Shown here piece after piece: positions 1 to 11,007 of a stretch of DNA of 64,000 bases. The stretch lies in assembly GCF_015706575.1 (NCBI RefSeq), contig NW_024037047.1, forward strand, positions 2,112,632-2,176,631, written 5' to 3'. Every line of letters starts with the position of its first letter. Position 1 is the stretch's first letter. The translations under genes and the position numbers were made by a program. The notes under the pieces were generated by a model. The model was not told where the DNA came from. It saw only the letters and a list, made by a program, of their open reading frames with translations, and searched no databases. This DNA is from Patiria miniata. Taxonomy: Eukaryota; Echinodermata; Asteroidea; Valvatida; Asterinidae.

Positions 1-236
1 ATACCTGGGTATGCCTGGAAACCCAAAATCACTCAAGCATTGATTTAATTTACATAACACTACTCTCTGCATGCTTTCTTTGAATAACTTACTACACTCT
101 CGGTGCTGTGGGGGTTTTATAATAAAAAAGCAAAAAAAAAAAGAAAGTCTATATATTACTCCTTGACTTGAACAAACCCAATGATGAATACAAAAATTGA
201 AACATTATTTAAAAATATAAATCACACCTTGTGACA
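1..236. mobile_element. Right end of a solo-LTR-like insertion (copy 1, cut by window start)
   Basis: This is the terminal ~236 bp of the element seen whole at 5379-6669 and 19039-20316. It ends in TTGTGACA and is followed by AATGG, the 5-bp target duplication seen in the complete copies. It interrupts the receptor pseudogene that starts at 237. Treated as a fossil; the family is probably LTR-retrotransposon kin, judged only from the TG...CA ends and 5-bp duplication. Confidence 0.6.
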
Positions 237-507
237 AATGGTAAGTTCACACCAATTTGAAAAATGAGACACCGAGCCGTATTCTGAAATGGCTCTTGAA
301 CAATCTCAGGTGATGAAAACGCTGTCCACATTTGCGGAGATGCCCAAAACATGAGGACAAAGAGGTCTGCTACTGCAAGGTGTGCCAAGTACAGAGTGGT
401 GTGAGATATCCTCTGCGGAGCACGAATCACAACAAACAGAAAACTGGAGTTGGTGATGACACCGAGGCACAAAATGATCGGGAAGAGGACGGTGCAAACC
501 ACAATTT
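237..507 (-). pseudogene. Class A GPCR pseudogene 1, TM1 to upper TM3 segment
   Basis: The minus strand encodes a stretch matching residues ~53-142 of the intact 398-residue receptors in this array (TM1 with ITNSS, TM2 with LAVADL, extracellular loop 1, start of TM3 with the conserved Cys). The match ends at GVNLPF, where the LTR-like insertion begins. At the other end homology stops just before IVV(C/Y)TVLF, so the N-terminal ~52 codons including the start are absent. The rest of the gene lies left of the window. A Tyr of the family is Cys here. It cannot make a receptor as it stands. Confidence 0.8.
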
Positions 508-852
508 TCCGTCTGCCAGTCTAAAATAAATATCATTAAACTCCATCCAAGGCCTCTGACGGATCGCCAGTAGTTTCTTGAATATCTCAACAGCACTGGA
601 AATAATTTAAAAGACTGCAATTATTTATCTTGCTGTTCCCCTCCAATCCAATTATTAATAACTTACGAACAATGCTGTTGTCACAGCTTCTCAGCTCCTC
701 CTTGGTTCCTTAAACTCCTCCTCAGTTTTTCAAGCTTGTCCTTAGCTTTTCCTTAGCTCCTCCTCCGTTTTCAGACTAATTTCCCCCAATCCTGGGCACT
801 TAAACGCTTCCCCAAGGCTCCTCCTCAGCTCCTCTTCAGCTCCTCAAACTCA

Positions 853-947
853 GTGACAAACATTACAAGATAACCCAACCAACCAAAGAATACCAACCAA
901 GCAAACCAACCAAGCAAACCAACCAAAGCAAACCAACAAAATGCAAA
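853..947. repeat. CCAA/GCAAACCAACC minisatellite
   Basis: Imperfect tandem repetition of CCAACC, AAGCAAACC and similar words over ~95 bp. It is present in type-1 spacers 1 and 3 (20943-21037) and missing from spacer 2, where the flanking text joins directly near 7285. This makes it a useful marker of unit relationships. Confidence 0.75.
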
Positions 948-2482
948 CCAACCCCAAAATCACCAAAAATCGGCCATATTTATACCATTGAATTGCGCGC
1001 CCTACGCGCGGGCTCTCCATACACCGTAGTAAATAAGCCACGCCCACACGTTGTAAAGTAGCGAAAATTACTATGCACAACAAAGTCTTCATTCATCTGA
1101 GAAATCAATAATTTATACTGAAAATGCATCAATCAAAGTACACAATAATCTCCAAATTCTACACTTTCAGTTAAACAGAAGAATGAACTCAGAAATTCCT
1201 TAAATACACCGAGAAAACCCAAGAATAAAGTTATAATTAATTAAATGTAAACAAACTTAATCCCATTCAAGAAAATACAGTGACGTCATCTCGTAAATAT
1301 GCATGCCTGTACTAACAGACGGAAAGCATCAGAAATCTGTAAAGAAAGCCTTATTCTAAAATACTCTTCCAAAAAGTTACTCAAAGGATTGAACTAGATA
1401 AAAGTCAAACCAAAGCAATTTTCTAGTGTCTTATTCCTAAGTTTTAAAGACTAAAGCAAGAAATAATCTTATAAAACTTCAGACCAATCCGAACTGATTT
1501 GAGAGGTCTAGAAGGCGGCCATATTGAATTTAAGCAAATCTTATTGATACCACACACAAACACATGTGCACTGCATGAAAACAGCTGACATTGTGACAAT
1601 TGGTGAAATACTAGCGATGAAATAAGTCAAATAACATTCATGAAAGTGAATGGAATCTATTCTTAGTGGATGGAAGTTAATTTAAGGCTATTCTAGGCAT
1701 AAAGTTAGTCGAAAGAAAATTGGGGCATTTTCGTCACACATTAATGAAATCAAAAACATTATCTGCATGAGTGATCTATCAAAACATGGTTATGGCAATG
1801 GCTCCAGATATTTTTGTCAGCATTTATTAAGGTTTCCCTACATTTCATTCAGACGCCGATGGGAAATGTGTGCTCCATATTCTACTCCATTATCCAATAA
1901 TTGCTTTTCTTTTTGAAGAGCGGACGTCCAATTAGATGTGATTGCTTGTGTTAATAATAGGTTCAACGCCAGCAACTAGTAATGTTTTACTCAAACCAGA
2001 AAGGATCCATCAGTTGAAAGTGCTTTGTCAACTCTATGCTTTTAATCAATTATCTACATTAGTGATCTACCAAGACATGGTTTGTATTTAAAGTGAGGAT
2101 GTTAAAGGAACATATAACTCAAAGCTTGTCGTCTTTGGTGCCTGTTTCCTGTCCAACAAATGAGATATCCGATTCATTTAATTGAAAACTGGTGATCCTT
2201 GAATAAACGAGGCATCATTTACTGCTGTTTGTTTTAAGCAAGGGCGAATCTACCTTTCATGAAACGGTGAGAGAGGAGGGGTGATATAAGAAGGGGGAAT
2301 TGAGTCCGGGGAATCAACAATGACATCTGTTTATATTTATTGTACTTTTCTTTATGATTATGTGGAAATATACGTTACTTTGAATTGAATTGAATTGAAT
2401 TTCTCTAGCAGTCTATAAGGCATTTCAAACATAATTTTCGGAACGTAAGCATTGAATATATTAATTAATTGGCCTCATTTAC

Positions 2483-3390
2483 CAGGGTTGTAACCAAGTA
2501 ATTTTTTTTTCCAAGTCAAGTCAAGTCTCGATTCAATTTTTTACTAGTCAAATCAAGTCCCGAGTCATTTTTTTTCAAGTCAAGTCTCCAGTCACTTTTT
2601 TTTAATAAAAGTTGCACATACTACGTACGGAAACCAGTTTATGTGTTCGACAACGGATCCGGGGAGAGATGGGAATGGGGTTTATCAAAGCGTGCATCAT
2701 GTAAGGAGATTAACAAACAATATCATACTTTTAAACACCCTCTCTCAAACACCTTATTTTTATCTAAAGAGTCTAAAAAGGCATTTTGATGTAATATTTT
2801 CAAACTTGTTCCATCATGTTGAGTGTTTGAAGGACGTCTGACAAAATGTCCTTCCGAACGTTTTCGTTTAATGTGTGATGTGAATTCTTTTTGCTTTATG
2901 GCGGATTGGGAGTAGCAGCCGTTTTCCAGTCAATTTAAGCCCTATTAGTTGCATTTAACACGCTTACGGTAAACCGTGGAATGACCGCTCTATAACAACG
3001 GATGGTACTCAGACTACGCACGGCACAAACTTCACCTCGCATGCACGAGGTCGAGTATGATATGTTGTCCATAACTCACGCATAGTGCTAGTCAAGTACA
3101 TGACGTGTGGCAGGCTCAGGATGCCCAGCTATCGCATGCTGGTTGCTAAATTCGCTTAGTATGTGTCTGCATTCTTTTCAACCGACTATGCTAGTGCGCA
3201 CGAACGCCCAGAGGTTTGTGGGTTTTTTTTACTTTAAGAAACGTGTTAGTGTCAGCAAGTCAGATTTATTCGAGTCAAGGCATGTCCCAAGTCATATGTT
3301 ATTTTTTCAAGTCAAGTCAAGTCTCAAGTGAAAAAATAGCGACTCTAGTCCGACTCGAGTCCGAGTCAGCGAATCGAGACAACAACACTG
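2483..3390. mobile_element. hAT-like non-autonomous DNA transposon, copy 1
   Basis: It begins CAGGGTTGTAACCAAGTC and ends with the complement of CAGTGTTGTTGTCTCGATTC, giving imperfect terminal inverted repeats that start CAGxGTTGT as in many hAT elements. Subterminal regions are packed with AAGTC and with GACTCGAGTC-type words. The ~900 bp interior has no recognisable transposase. A clean 8-bp target duplication is not visible (TCATTTAC on the left, CATTTTTT on the right), so the family call is tentative. The same insertion sits in all three type-1 spacers, so it predates their duplication. Confidence 0.55.
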
Positions 3391-3532
3391 CATTTTTTTC
3401 TCGTTTGATACATGTAACACTAGTCAGCGACTGGGTCAAACAAAAACACCAATAGAAAATATACCATCATCTATATGGCTTTGAGCAACTTATGAGCAAC
3501 AAACGACGTTGCTGGTTCATTTGATCGCTCTC

Positions 3533-3907
3533 TCTGAAACCGAATTGCGTGTCGGTGAAAAGGTTATTTGTTATAAAAGTTATAAGATGGCATAATATAT
3601 TATTTGTTCAAAAACTTTTGAGAATGTAGATAACACTGTAATATGTCTATAATTACCTCTATATGTTTGTCGCCATTCTTATATCTTAGTGTGACCTTTC
3701 CTATATTAAAACCACGTGGGAAAACACCTCTAACGAGAGATTAATTTAAGAAACAAGTGGCTTTTAAATTTGGAAAATTTAGAGTTTTAAATTGCGATCT
3801 TTTCTCTAACTTCTTCTCCATTAGCTTTATCTTAAACATGTTTCATTTTAGTAACACCTGCTTTTGTACGCACCAAAAAGTTATCAATATGGTTATTTTG
3901 TGGCTGC
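3533..3907. repeat. Dispersed repeat also present outside the array (copy 1)
   Basis: A ~375 bp AT-rich segment from GAAACCGAATTGCG to TTATTTTGTGGCTGCAA. It recurs in the other type-1 spacers (~9900-10275, ~23600-23970) and, more diverged, at ~31045-31417 beyond the array. No terminal repeats or coding sequence were identified. Confidence 0.65.
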
Positions 3908-4639
3908 AAAACTTGACGGAGTGCTGTCAAGCCATGGTGTTTGGTGCAGGAATGAGCCAACAACCACGTGAGAATCCTTATATGGGGCACGCCCTCAAGG
4001 GGCTCACAACCACTGAGAATTACTTTACATCGAACTATGTGATTATGTCACAAGGCACGTTCTAACCGAGAGCTCTGCTACAAGTAAATTGTCAACATCG
4101 GAATGTTATACACAAAGAGTAACACATGAACACTGTATGCAAAAGAAATACCTATAAAAGTAATCCATCGACTACACCTGTAGGACGGTTGGTTACACAA
4201 CTATAGAAGGTCCGCATAGCATAAGTAGTGAATAGTCATAAAAACGTATCAAACAGGTCATTGAATTGTAAAAAGACTTAATAAAATGTCTCTTTCTTAC
4301 ATTCTAGATGGAACATTAGGCCTGGAGCCCACAATGTGGCAATTATTGGCAAAATGTGTAGCCAACCTTGGCTTAAATAATGTGATTAGTCGACGCAAAA
4401 TGGCGCTCAATGTTTACAAACCAAATAAAGGTCAATTTCTTGCTTGCGAAATCGAAATTTCTTCGAGCGGTCGCAAGTAATGGTTTACCAGGCAAACACA
4501 GTGTTATTTGGTTGTGGCTGGCTGGTACTCGGCCGAGTTTGGCTTCGCACCGAAATAAGCTGATATGTGTTTGCGCTAGGAATCTCCATCAGTTGTTGCC
4601 CTAATGTCCTTGAATCGTTGCATCTTTTGTTTGTAAGTC

Positions 4640-6940
4640 TCACACGCAGGTGTCCATGTAAATTGGCATGCGGTTAGTGGCCGGAGCATTTCTGTCCGCT
4701 GCTCTGCTGATTGCAGGAAGAGGGTTGGCGGGGTGTTGTCCACGACCTTTGCGTCTGCAGACTGCCAGCAAAGCTGCTCGGTATTGGGGGTTCATTGCGT
4801 TGTAGATTACCGGATTGACTGCTGAATTGATCAACAACAGAAGTGATGCAATAACTCGCAATTCGGAGCTGACCGACACTGGAGCACCGATCAAGTAACC
4901 GATCATTCTATATGTCCTCAAAACTTGATAGGGTACCTGGAGCACAAAAAATACGACTCCATTAACAACCACCATCTTCGTCACTCGGTTTCCAATGTGC
5001 AAAGCATCTTGTCCAGTGTAGAGTCTCGGAGCAGCACGTCTTCGTTTGTTCAACTCCCAAACAATGTGGATAAACATGTAAGTGTTAATGAGAACATTCA
5101 AAAGTATAAGCATGTTGATATATAACTATACTGTAAATGTAGTATATCTTTCTATTTGCTTGTGGTACCTGACAGTATGAGAATTTCGATGGAAATCCTT
5201 GGTACTTGTCGTTATCAGGCCATGTAACACAATAAGAATTAATAATGTCCTGCCCAAAGATGATTTCAGTAACAGCTAGCAACCAAACCAACCAGCTGTG
5301 TAGTTTGAATGGATGGCACAGGGACAGAAATCTCTCGTATGACGACATAGTGACCAGTGCAAGGGATGATATGAATGGTGTCACACCATGGGTCTGTTTT
5401 TCCCATGGAGGACAGTAGTGGATATATTTGACAAATCAGCAGGACAGAAAATCAAACTCCGGACGGCAAAATGTGTATGATCAAGACAAAATACTATTTA
5501 ATTACGACAAATAAATATATTAAACAAAGGGAAATTTACTATGTACAAATTATTTCAATTGAATTATGCCACTATATGGATTACTTATACTTTGGGTGAC
5601 GGATACTCAACTATATCATGGCATTATAAGGATCCTGCATTAAGTGTTATACGGCCGTTTCCAATACCCCAAAACAAATGTAATCAAACCCCTAAACAGT
5701 CACTGTTCAAACCCTTTTGAAGGACTTGCTGCGTTCAAAGTTCACACTTGTGACACGGGTGGTCGATTTGGAGTACCAGTCACACACAATATCCCTCCGG
5801 CGTTTTGACGGTCCCAATAAGGCGGAGAAACTCCGGGCTTGGGGAACTTGGGTGACTTCTCTGGGCCTTGCAATATGGCTTGATGCTTGACGGTCCACAC
5901 AGGACTCGGTTCCGAATATTCCTCCGGACTCTCCCGGTAGACCGTGAGTCTTGCGAGTTGGTAAATCTTGTTCACACAGAACTATCTGGTTCACCAAGAA
6001 CCTAAGAATTCTCTATTCCCACAGGGAAAGCCCTTTAAAGAAAACAAGTCAAACACTTTTCCACTTAAACCCATTCAATGTGAGTTGAATCGAATTACAC
6101 TACATTTGTATTTCCCTCCCATGCATGTAGGGTATATATATGCATCATAGGGTAATTTCTTTTGTCAAATTTTCCTTAACCAAACTCAAGTGTCTTGAGA
6201 AATCTACCTCCGAAAGAAATCACTTACAATTCTCTTATAATAAAAAAATAAGCCATTTATAATGGAAGTAAATATCTCCTAATAAAATAAACTTACAGTT
6301 TTGGAGAACTGGCTCTGGCTTGGCTTGAGGGCCACGCCCTATGTACAATACACGCAGTATATGTACAGCACCACACAGGTTGACTACCCACGCATACACC
6401 ACACAGGCTGAGATGGTAGTGCCTATCAGCACACATACCTGGGTATGCCTTGAAACCCAAAATCACTCAAGCATTGATTTAATTTACATAACACTACTCT
6501 CTGCATGCTTTCTTTGAATAACTTACTACACTCTCGCAGCTGTGGGGGTTTTATAATAAAAAAAGCCCAAAAAAAGAAAGTCTATATATTACTCCTTGAC
6601 TTGAACAAACCCAATGATGAATACAAAAATTGAAACATTATTTAAAAATATAAATCACACCTTGTGACAAATGGTAAGTTCACACCAATTTGAAAAATGA
6701 GACACTGAGCCGTATTCTGAAATGGCTCTTGAACAATCTCAGGTGATGAAAACGCTGTCCACATTTTCTGAGATGCCCAAAACATGAGGACAAAGAGGTC
6801 TGCTACTGCAAGGTGTGCCAAGTACAGAGTGGTGTGAGATATCCTCTGCGGAGCACGAATCACAACAAACAGAAAACTGGAGTTGGTGATGACACCGAGG
6901 CACAAAATGATCGGGAAGAGGACGGTGTAAACCACAATTT
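4640..6940 (-). pseudogene. Class A GPCR pseudogene 2, interrupted by a solo-LTR-like insertion
   Basis: Minus-strand order: TM1-TM3 segment at 6940-6670, insertion 6669-5379, then TM3 to C-terminus at 5378-4640. The insertion falls exactly between GVNLPF and ISSLALV of the intact receptors, with AATGG duplicated on both sides. Further lesions: the N-terminal ~52 codons are replaced by unrelated sequence; a 4-base insertion near 5115-5120 shifts frame at the top of TM5; 42 bases are missing near 5295 (IRSRRRTYKVIALC, the intracellular loop 2/TM4 junction). The 3' part from TM5 to the tail is open and close to the intact copies, ending MDTCV. Same strand as its neighbours; the 4-base insertion is shared with pseudogene 3. 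Confidence 0.88.
5379..6669. mobile_element. Solo-LTR-like insertion in GPCR pseudogene 2
   Basis: A 1291-bp insertion starting TGTCACACCATGGGTC and ending AATCACACCTTGTGACA, with AATGG directly repeated at both junctions (5374-5378, 6670-6674). TG...CA ends, a short TGTCACA inverted repeat and a 5-bp duplication are LTR hallmarks. A TATA-like run (near 6130) and AATAAA-like runs (near 6240, 6555) lie inside. No internal coding region is seen, so a solo LTR, perhaps Ty3/Gypsy type, is the best guess. A small DNA transposon with short inverted repeats is the alternative. Fossil, inserted before the array was duplicated. Confidence 0.6.
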
Positions 6941-8791
6941 TCCGTCTGCCAGTCTAAAATAAATATCATTAAACTCCATCCAAGGCCTCTGACGGATCGC
7001 CAGTAGTTTCTTGAATATCTCAACAGCACTGGAAATAGTTTAAAAGACTGCAATTATTTATCTTGCTGTTCCCCTCCAATCCAATTATTAATAACTTTTT
7101 TTTTTTTTTACGAACAATGCTGTTGTCACAGCTTCTCAGCTCCTCCTTGGCTCTTTAAACTCCTCCTCAATTTTTCAAGCTTGTCCTTAGCTTTTCCTTA
7201 GCTCCTCCTCCGTTTTCAGACTAATTTCCCCCAATCCTGGGCACTTAAACGCTTCCCCAAGGCTCCTCCTCAGATCCTCTTTAGCCATATTTATACCATT
7301 GAATTGCGCGCCTTACGCGCGGGCTCTCCATGCACCGTAGTAAATAAGCCACGCCCACACGTTGTAAAGTAGCGAAAATTACTATGCACAACAAACTCTT
7401 CATTCATCTGAGAAATCAATCATTTATACTGAAAATGCATCAATCAAAGTACACAATAATCTCCAAATTCTACACTTTCAGTTAAACAGAAGAATGAACT
7501 CAGAAATTCCTCAAATACATCGAGAAAACCCAAGAATAAAGTTATAATTAATTAAATGTAAACAAACTTAATCCCATTCAAGAAAATACAGTGACGTCAT
7601 CTCGTAAATATGCATGCCTGTACTAACAGACGGAAAGCATCAGAAATCTGTAAAGAAAGCCTTATTCTAAAATACTCTTCCAAAAAGTTACTCAAAGGAT
7701 TGAACTAGATAAAAGTCAAACCAAAGCAATTTTCTAGTGTCTTATTCCTAAGTTTTAAAGACTAAAGCAAGAAATAATCTTTTAAAACTTCAGACCAATC
7801 CGAACAGATTTGAGAGGTCTAGAAGGCGGCCATATTGAATTTAAGCAAATCTTATTGATACCACACACAAACACATGTGCACTGCATGAAAACAGCTGAC
7901 ATTGTGACAGTTGGTGAAATACTAGCGATGAAATAAGTCAAATAACATTCATGAAAGTGAATGGAATCTATTCTTAGTGGATGGAAGTTAATTTAAGGCT
8001 ATTCTAGGCATAAAGTTAGTCGAAAGAAAATTGGGGGATTTTCGTCACACATTAATGAAATCAAAAACATTATCTGCATGGGAGATCTATCAAAACCTGG
8101 TTATGGCATTGGCTCCAGACATTTTTGTCAGCATTTATTAAGGTTTCCCTACATTTCATTCAGACGCCGATGGGAAATGTGTGCTCCAAATTCTACTCCA
8201 TTATCCAATAATTGCTTTTCTTTTTGAAGAGCGGACGTCCAATTAGATGTGATTGCTTGTGTTAATAATAGGTTCAACGCCAGCAACTAGTAATGTTTTA
8301 CTCAAACCAGAAAGGATCAATCAGTTGAAAGTGCTTCGTCAACTCCATGCTTTTAATCAATTATCTGCATTAGTGATCTACCAAGACATGGTTTGTATTT
8401 AAAGTGAGGATGTTAAAGGAACATATAACTCAAAGCTTGTCGTCTTTGGTGCCTGTTTCCTGTCCAACAAATGAGATATCCGATTCATTTAGTTGAAAGC
8501 TGGTGATCCTTGAACAAACGAGGCATCATTTACTGCTGTTTGTTTTATGCAAGGGCGAATCTACCATTCATGAAACGGTGAGAGAGGAGGGGTGATATAA
8601 GAAGGGGGAATTGAGTCCGGGGAATCTACAATGACATCTGTTTATATTTATTGTACTTTTCTTTATGATTATGTGGAAATATACGTTACTTTGAATTGAA
8701 TTGAATTGAATTTCTCTAGCAGTCTATAAGGCAATTCAAACATAATTTTCGGAACGTAAGCATTGAATATATTAAGTTTGGCCTCATTTAC

Positions 8792-9758
8792 CAGGGTTGT
8801 AACCAAGTCATTTTTTTCCTAGTCAAGTCAAGTCCCAAGTCAAATTCAAGCAATTTAAGTCAAGTCTCAAGTCAATTTTTTTCCAAGTCAAGTCAAGTCT
8901 CGATTCAATTTTTTACTAGTCAAATCAAGTCCCGAGTCATTTTTTTTCAAGTCAAGTCTCCAGTCACTTTTTTTAATAAAAGTTGCACATACTACGTACG
9001 GAAACCAGTTTATGTGTTCGACAACGGATCCGGGGAGAGATGGGAATGGGGTTTATCAAAGCGTGCATCATGTAAGGAGATTAACAAACAATATCATACT
9101 TTTAAACACCCTCTCTCAAACACCTTATTTTTATCTAAAGAGTCTAAAAAGGCATTTTGATGTAATATTTTCAAACTTGTTCCATCATGTTGAAGTGTTT
9201 GAAGGACGTCTGACAAAATGTCCTTCCGAACGTTTTCGTTTAATGTATGATGTGAATTCTTTTTGCTTTATGGCGGATTGGGAGTAGCAGCCGTTTTCCA
9301 GTCAATTTAAGCCCTAGTTGCATTTAGCACGCTTACGGTAAACCGTGGAATGACCGCTCTATAACAACGGATGGTACTCAGACTACGGACGGCACAAACT
9401 TCACCTCGCATGCACGAGGTCGAGTATGATACGTTGTCCATAACTCACGCATAGTGCTAGTCAAGTACATGACGTGTGGCAGGCTCGGGATGCCCAGCTA
9501 TCGCATGCTGGTTGCTAAATTCGCTTAGTATGTGTCTGCATTCTTTTCAACCGACTATGCTAGTGCGCACGAACGCCCAGAGGTTTGTGGGGTTTTTTAA
9601 CTTTAAGAAACGTGTTAGTGTCAGCAAGTCAGATTTATTCGAGTCAAGTCATGTCCCAAGTCATATATTTTTTTTCAAGTCAAGTCAAGTCTCAAGTGAA
9701 AAAATAGCGACTCTAGTCCGACTCGAGTCCGAGTCAGCGAATCGAGACAACAACACTG
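8792..9758. mobile_element. hAT-like non-autonomous DNA transposon, copy 2
   Basis: Same element and same insertion site as 2483-3390, with matching flanks (TTTGGCCTCATTTAC on the left, CATTTTTTTCTCG on the right). It is ~60 bp longer, because its left subterminal block has an extra run of AAGTC words near 8815-8880, showing that this internal array expands and contracts. Confidence 0.55.
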
Positions 9759-9899
9759 CATTTTTTTCTCGTTTGATACATGTAACACTAGTCAGCGACT
9801 GGGTCAAACAAAAACACCAATAGAAAATATACCATCATCTATATGGCTTTGAGCAACTTATGAGCAACAAACGACGTTGCTGGTTCATTTGATCGCTTT

Positions 9900-10275
9900 C
9901 TCTGAAACCGAATTGCGTGTCGGTGAAAAGGTTATTTGTTATAAAAGTTATAAGATGGCATAATATATTATTTGTTCAAAAACTTTTGAGAATGTAGATA
10001 ACACTGTAATATGTCTATAATTACCTCTATATGTTTGTCGCCATTCTTATATCTTAGTGTGACCTTTCCTATATTAAGACCACTTGGGAAAACACCTCTA
10101 ACGAGAGATTAATTTAACAAACAAGTGGCTTTTAAATTTGGAAACTTTAGAGTTTTAAATTGCGATCTTTTCTCTAACTTCTTCTCCATTAGCTTTATCT
10201 TAAACATGTTTCATTTTAGTAACACCTGCTTTTGTACGCACCAAAAAGTGATCGATATGGTTATTTTGTGGCTGC
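9900..10275. repeat. Dispersed repeat, copy 2
   Basis: Equivalent of 3533-3907 in the second type-1 spacer; a diverged relative lies at 31045-31417. Confidence 0.6.
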
Positions 10276-11007
10276 AAAACTTGACGAAGTGCCGTCAAGC
10301 CATGGTGGTTGGTGCAGGAATGAGCCAACAACCACGTGTGAATCCTTATATGGACGGGGCACGCCCTCAATGGGCTCACAACCACTGAGAATTACTTTAC
10401 ATCGAACTATGTGATTATGTCACAAGGCACGTTCTAACCGAGAGCTCTGCTTCAAGTAAATTGTCAACATCGGAATGTTATACACAAAGAGTAACGCATG
10501 AACACTGTATGCAAAAGAAATACCAGAGTAATCCATCGACTACACCTGTAGGACGGTTGGTTACACAACTATAGAAGGTCAGCATAGCATAAGTAATGAA
10601 TAGTCATAAAAATGTATCAAACAGGTCCTTGAATTGAAAAAAGACTTAATAAAAATGCCTCTTTCTTGCACAATAGATGGAGCGTTAGGCCTGGGGCCCA
10701 CAATGTGTGCAATTATTGGCAAAAATGTGTATCCAACCTCGGCTGAAATTGTGATTGTCGACGCAAAATGGCCCTCAATGTTTACAAACCAAATAAAGGT
10801 CAATTCCTTGCTTGCGAAATCGAAATTTCTTCGAGCGGTCGCAAGTAATGGTTTACCAGGCAAACACAGTGTTATTTGGTTGTGGCTGGCTGGTACTCGG
10901 CCGAGTTTGGCTTCGCACCGAAATAAGCTGATTTGTTTTGGTGCTACGAATCTCCTTCAGTTGTTGTCCTCATGTCCTTGAATCGTTGCATCTTTTGTTT
11001 GTAAGTC

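Larger units (their letters stand above)
508..4639. other. Type-1 spacer, copy 1 (5' flank of pseudogene unit)
   Basis: About 4.1 kb of non-coding DNA that recurs at 6941-11007 and 20588-24703. In order it holds a CT-rich stretch (~690-850), a CCAA-rich minisatellite, AT-rich unique sequence, a short TTGAA run (~2381-2402), a hAT-like element, a segment also found outside the array (~3533-3907), and a last ~350 bp shared with the 3' flanks of the intact receptors. The part around 1740-1930 is recognisably related to type-2 spacers. The open frames here are short and resemble no family I know. Confidence 0.75.
6941..11007. other. Type-1 spacer, copy 2
   Basis: A second copy of the 508-4639 spacer, lying between pseudogene 2 and intact receptor 1. 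It differs by a poly-T run near 7097-7109, by loss of the CCAA minisatellite near 7285, and by a longer AAGTC block in its hAT-like element. The last ~350 bp are the 3' flank of receptor 1. No gene recognised. Confidence 0.75.

Noticed and set aside
2641-2841. Short open frames inside the hAT-like element
   Set aside because: No transposase or other motif, and copies differ in length and frame.
5379-6669. Reading the insertion in the receptor pseudogenes as an intron
   Set aside because: No GT/AG at the junctions, a 5-bp direct duplication at both ends, and the three intact genes lack it.
10634-10981. 115-codon open frame beside GPCR 1 (and relatives at 4286, 24350)
   Set aside because: Length and frame differ between otherwise similar copies, one copy runs into the receptor's 3' end on the opposite strand, and no domain is visible; it is common 3' flank.
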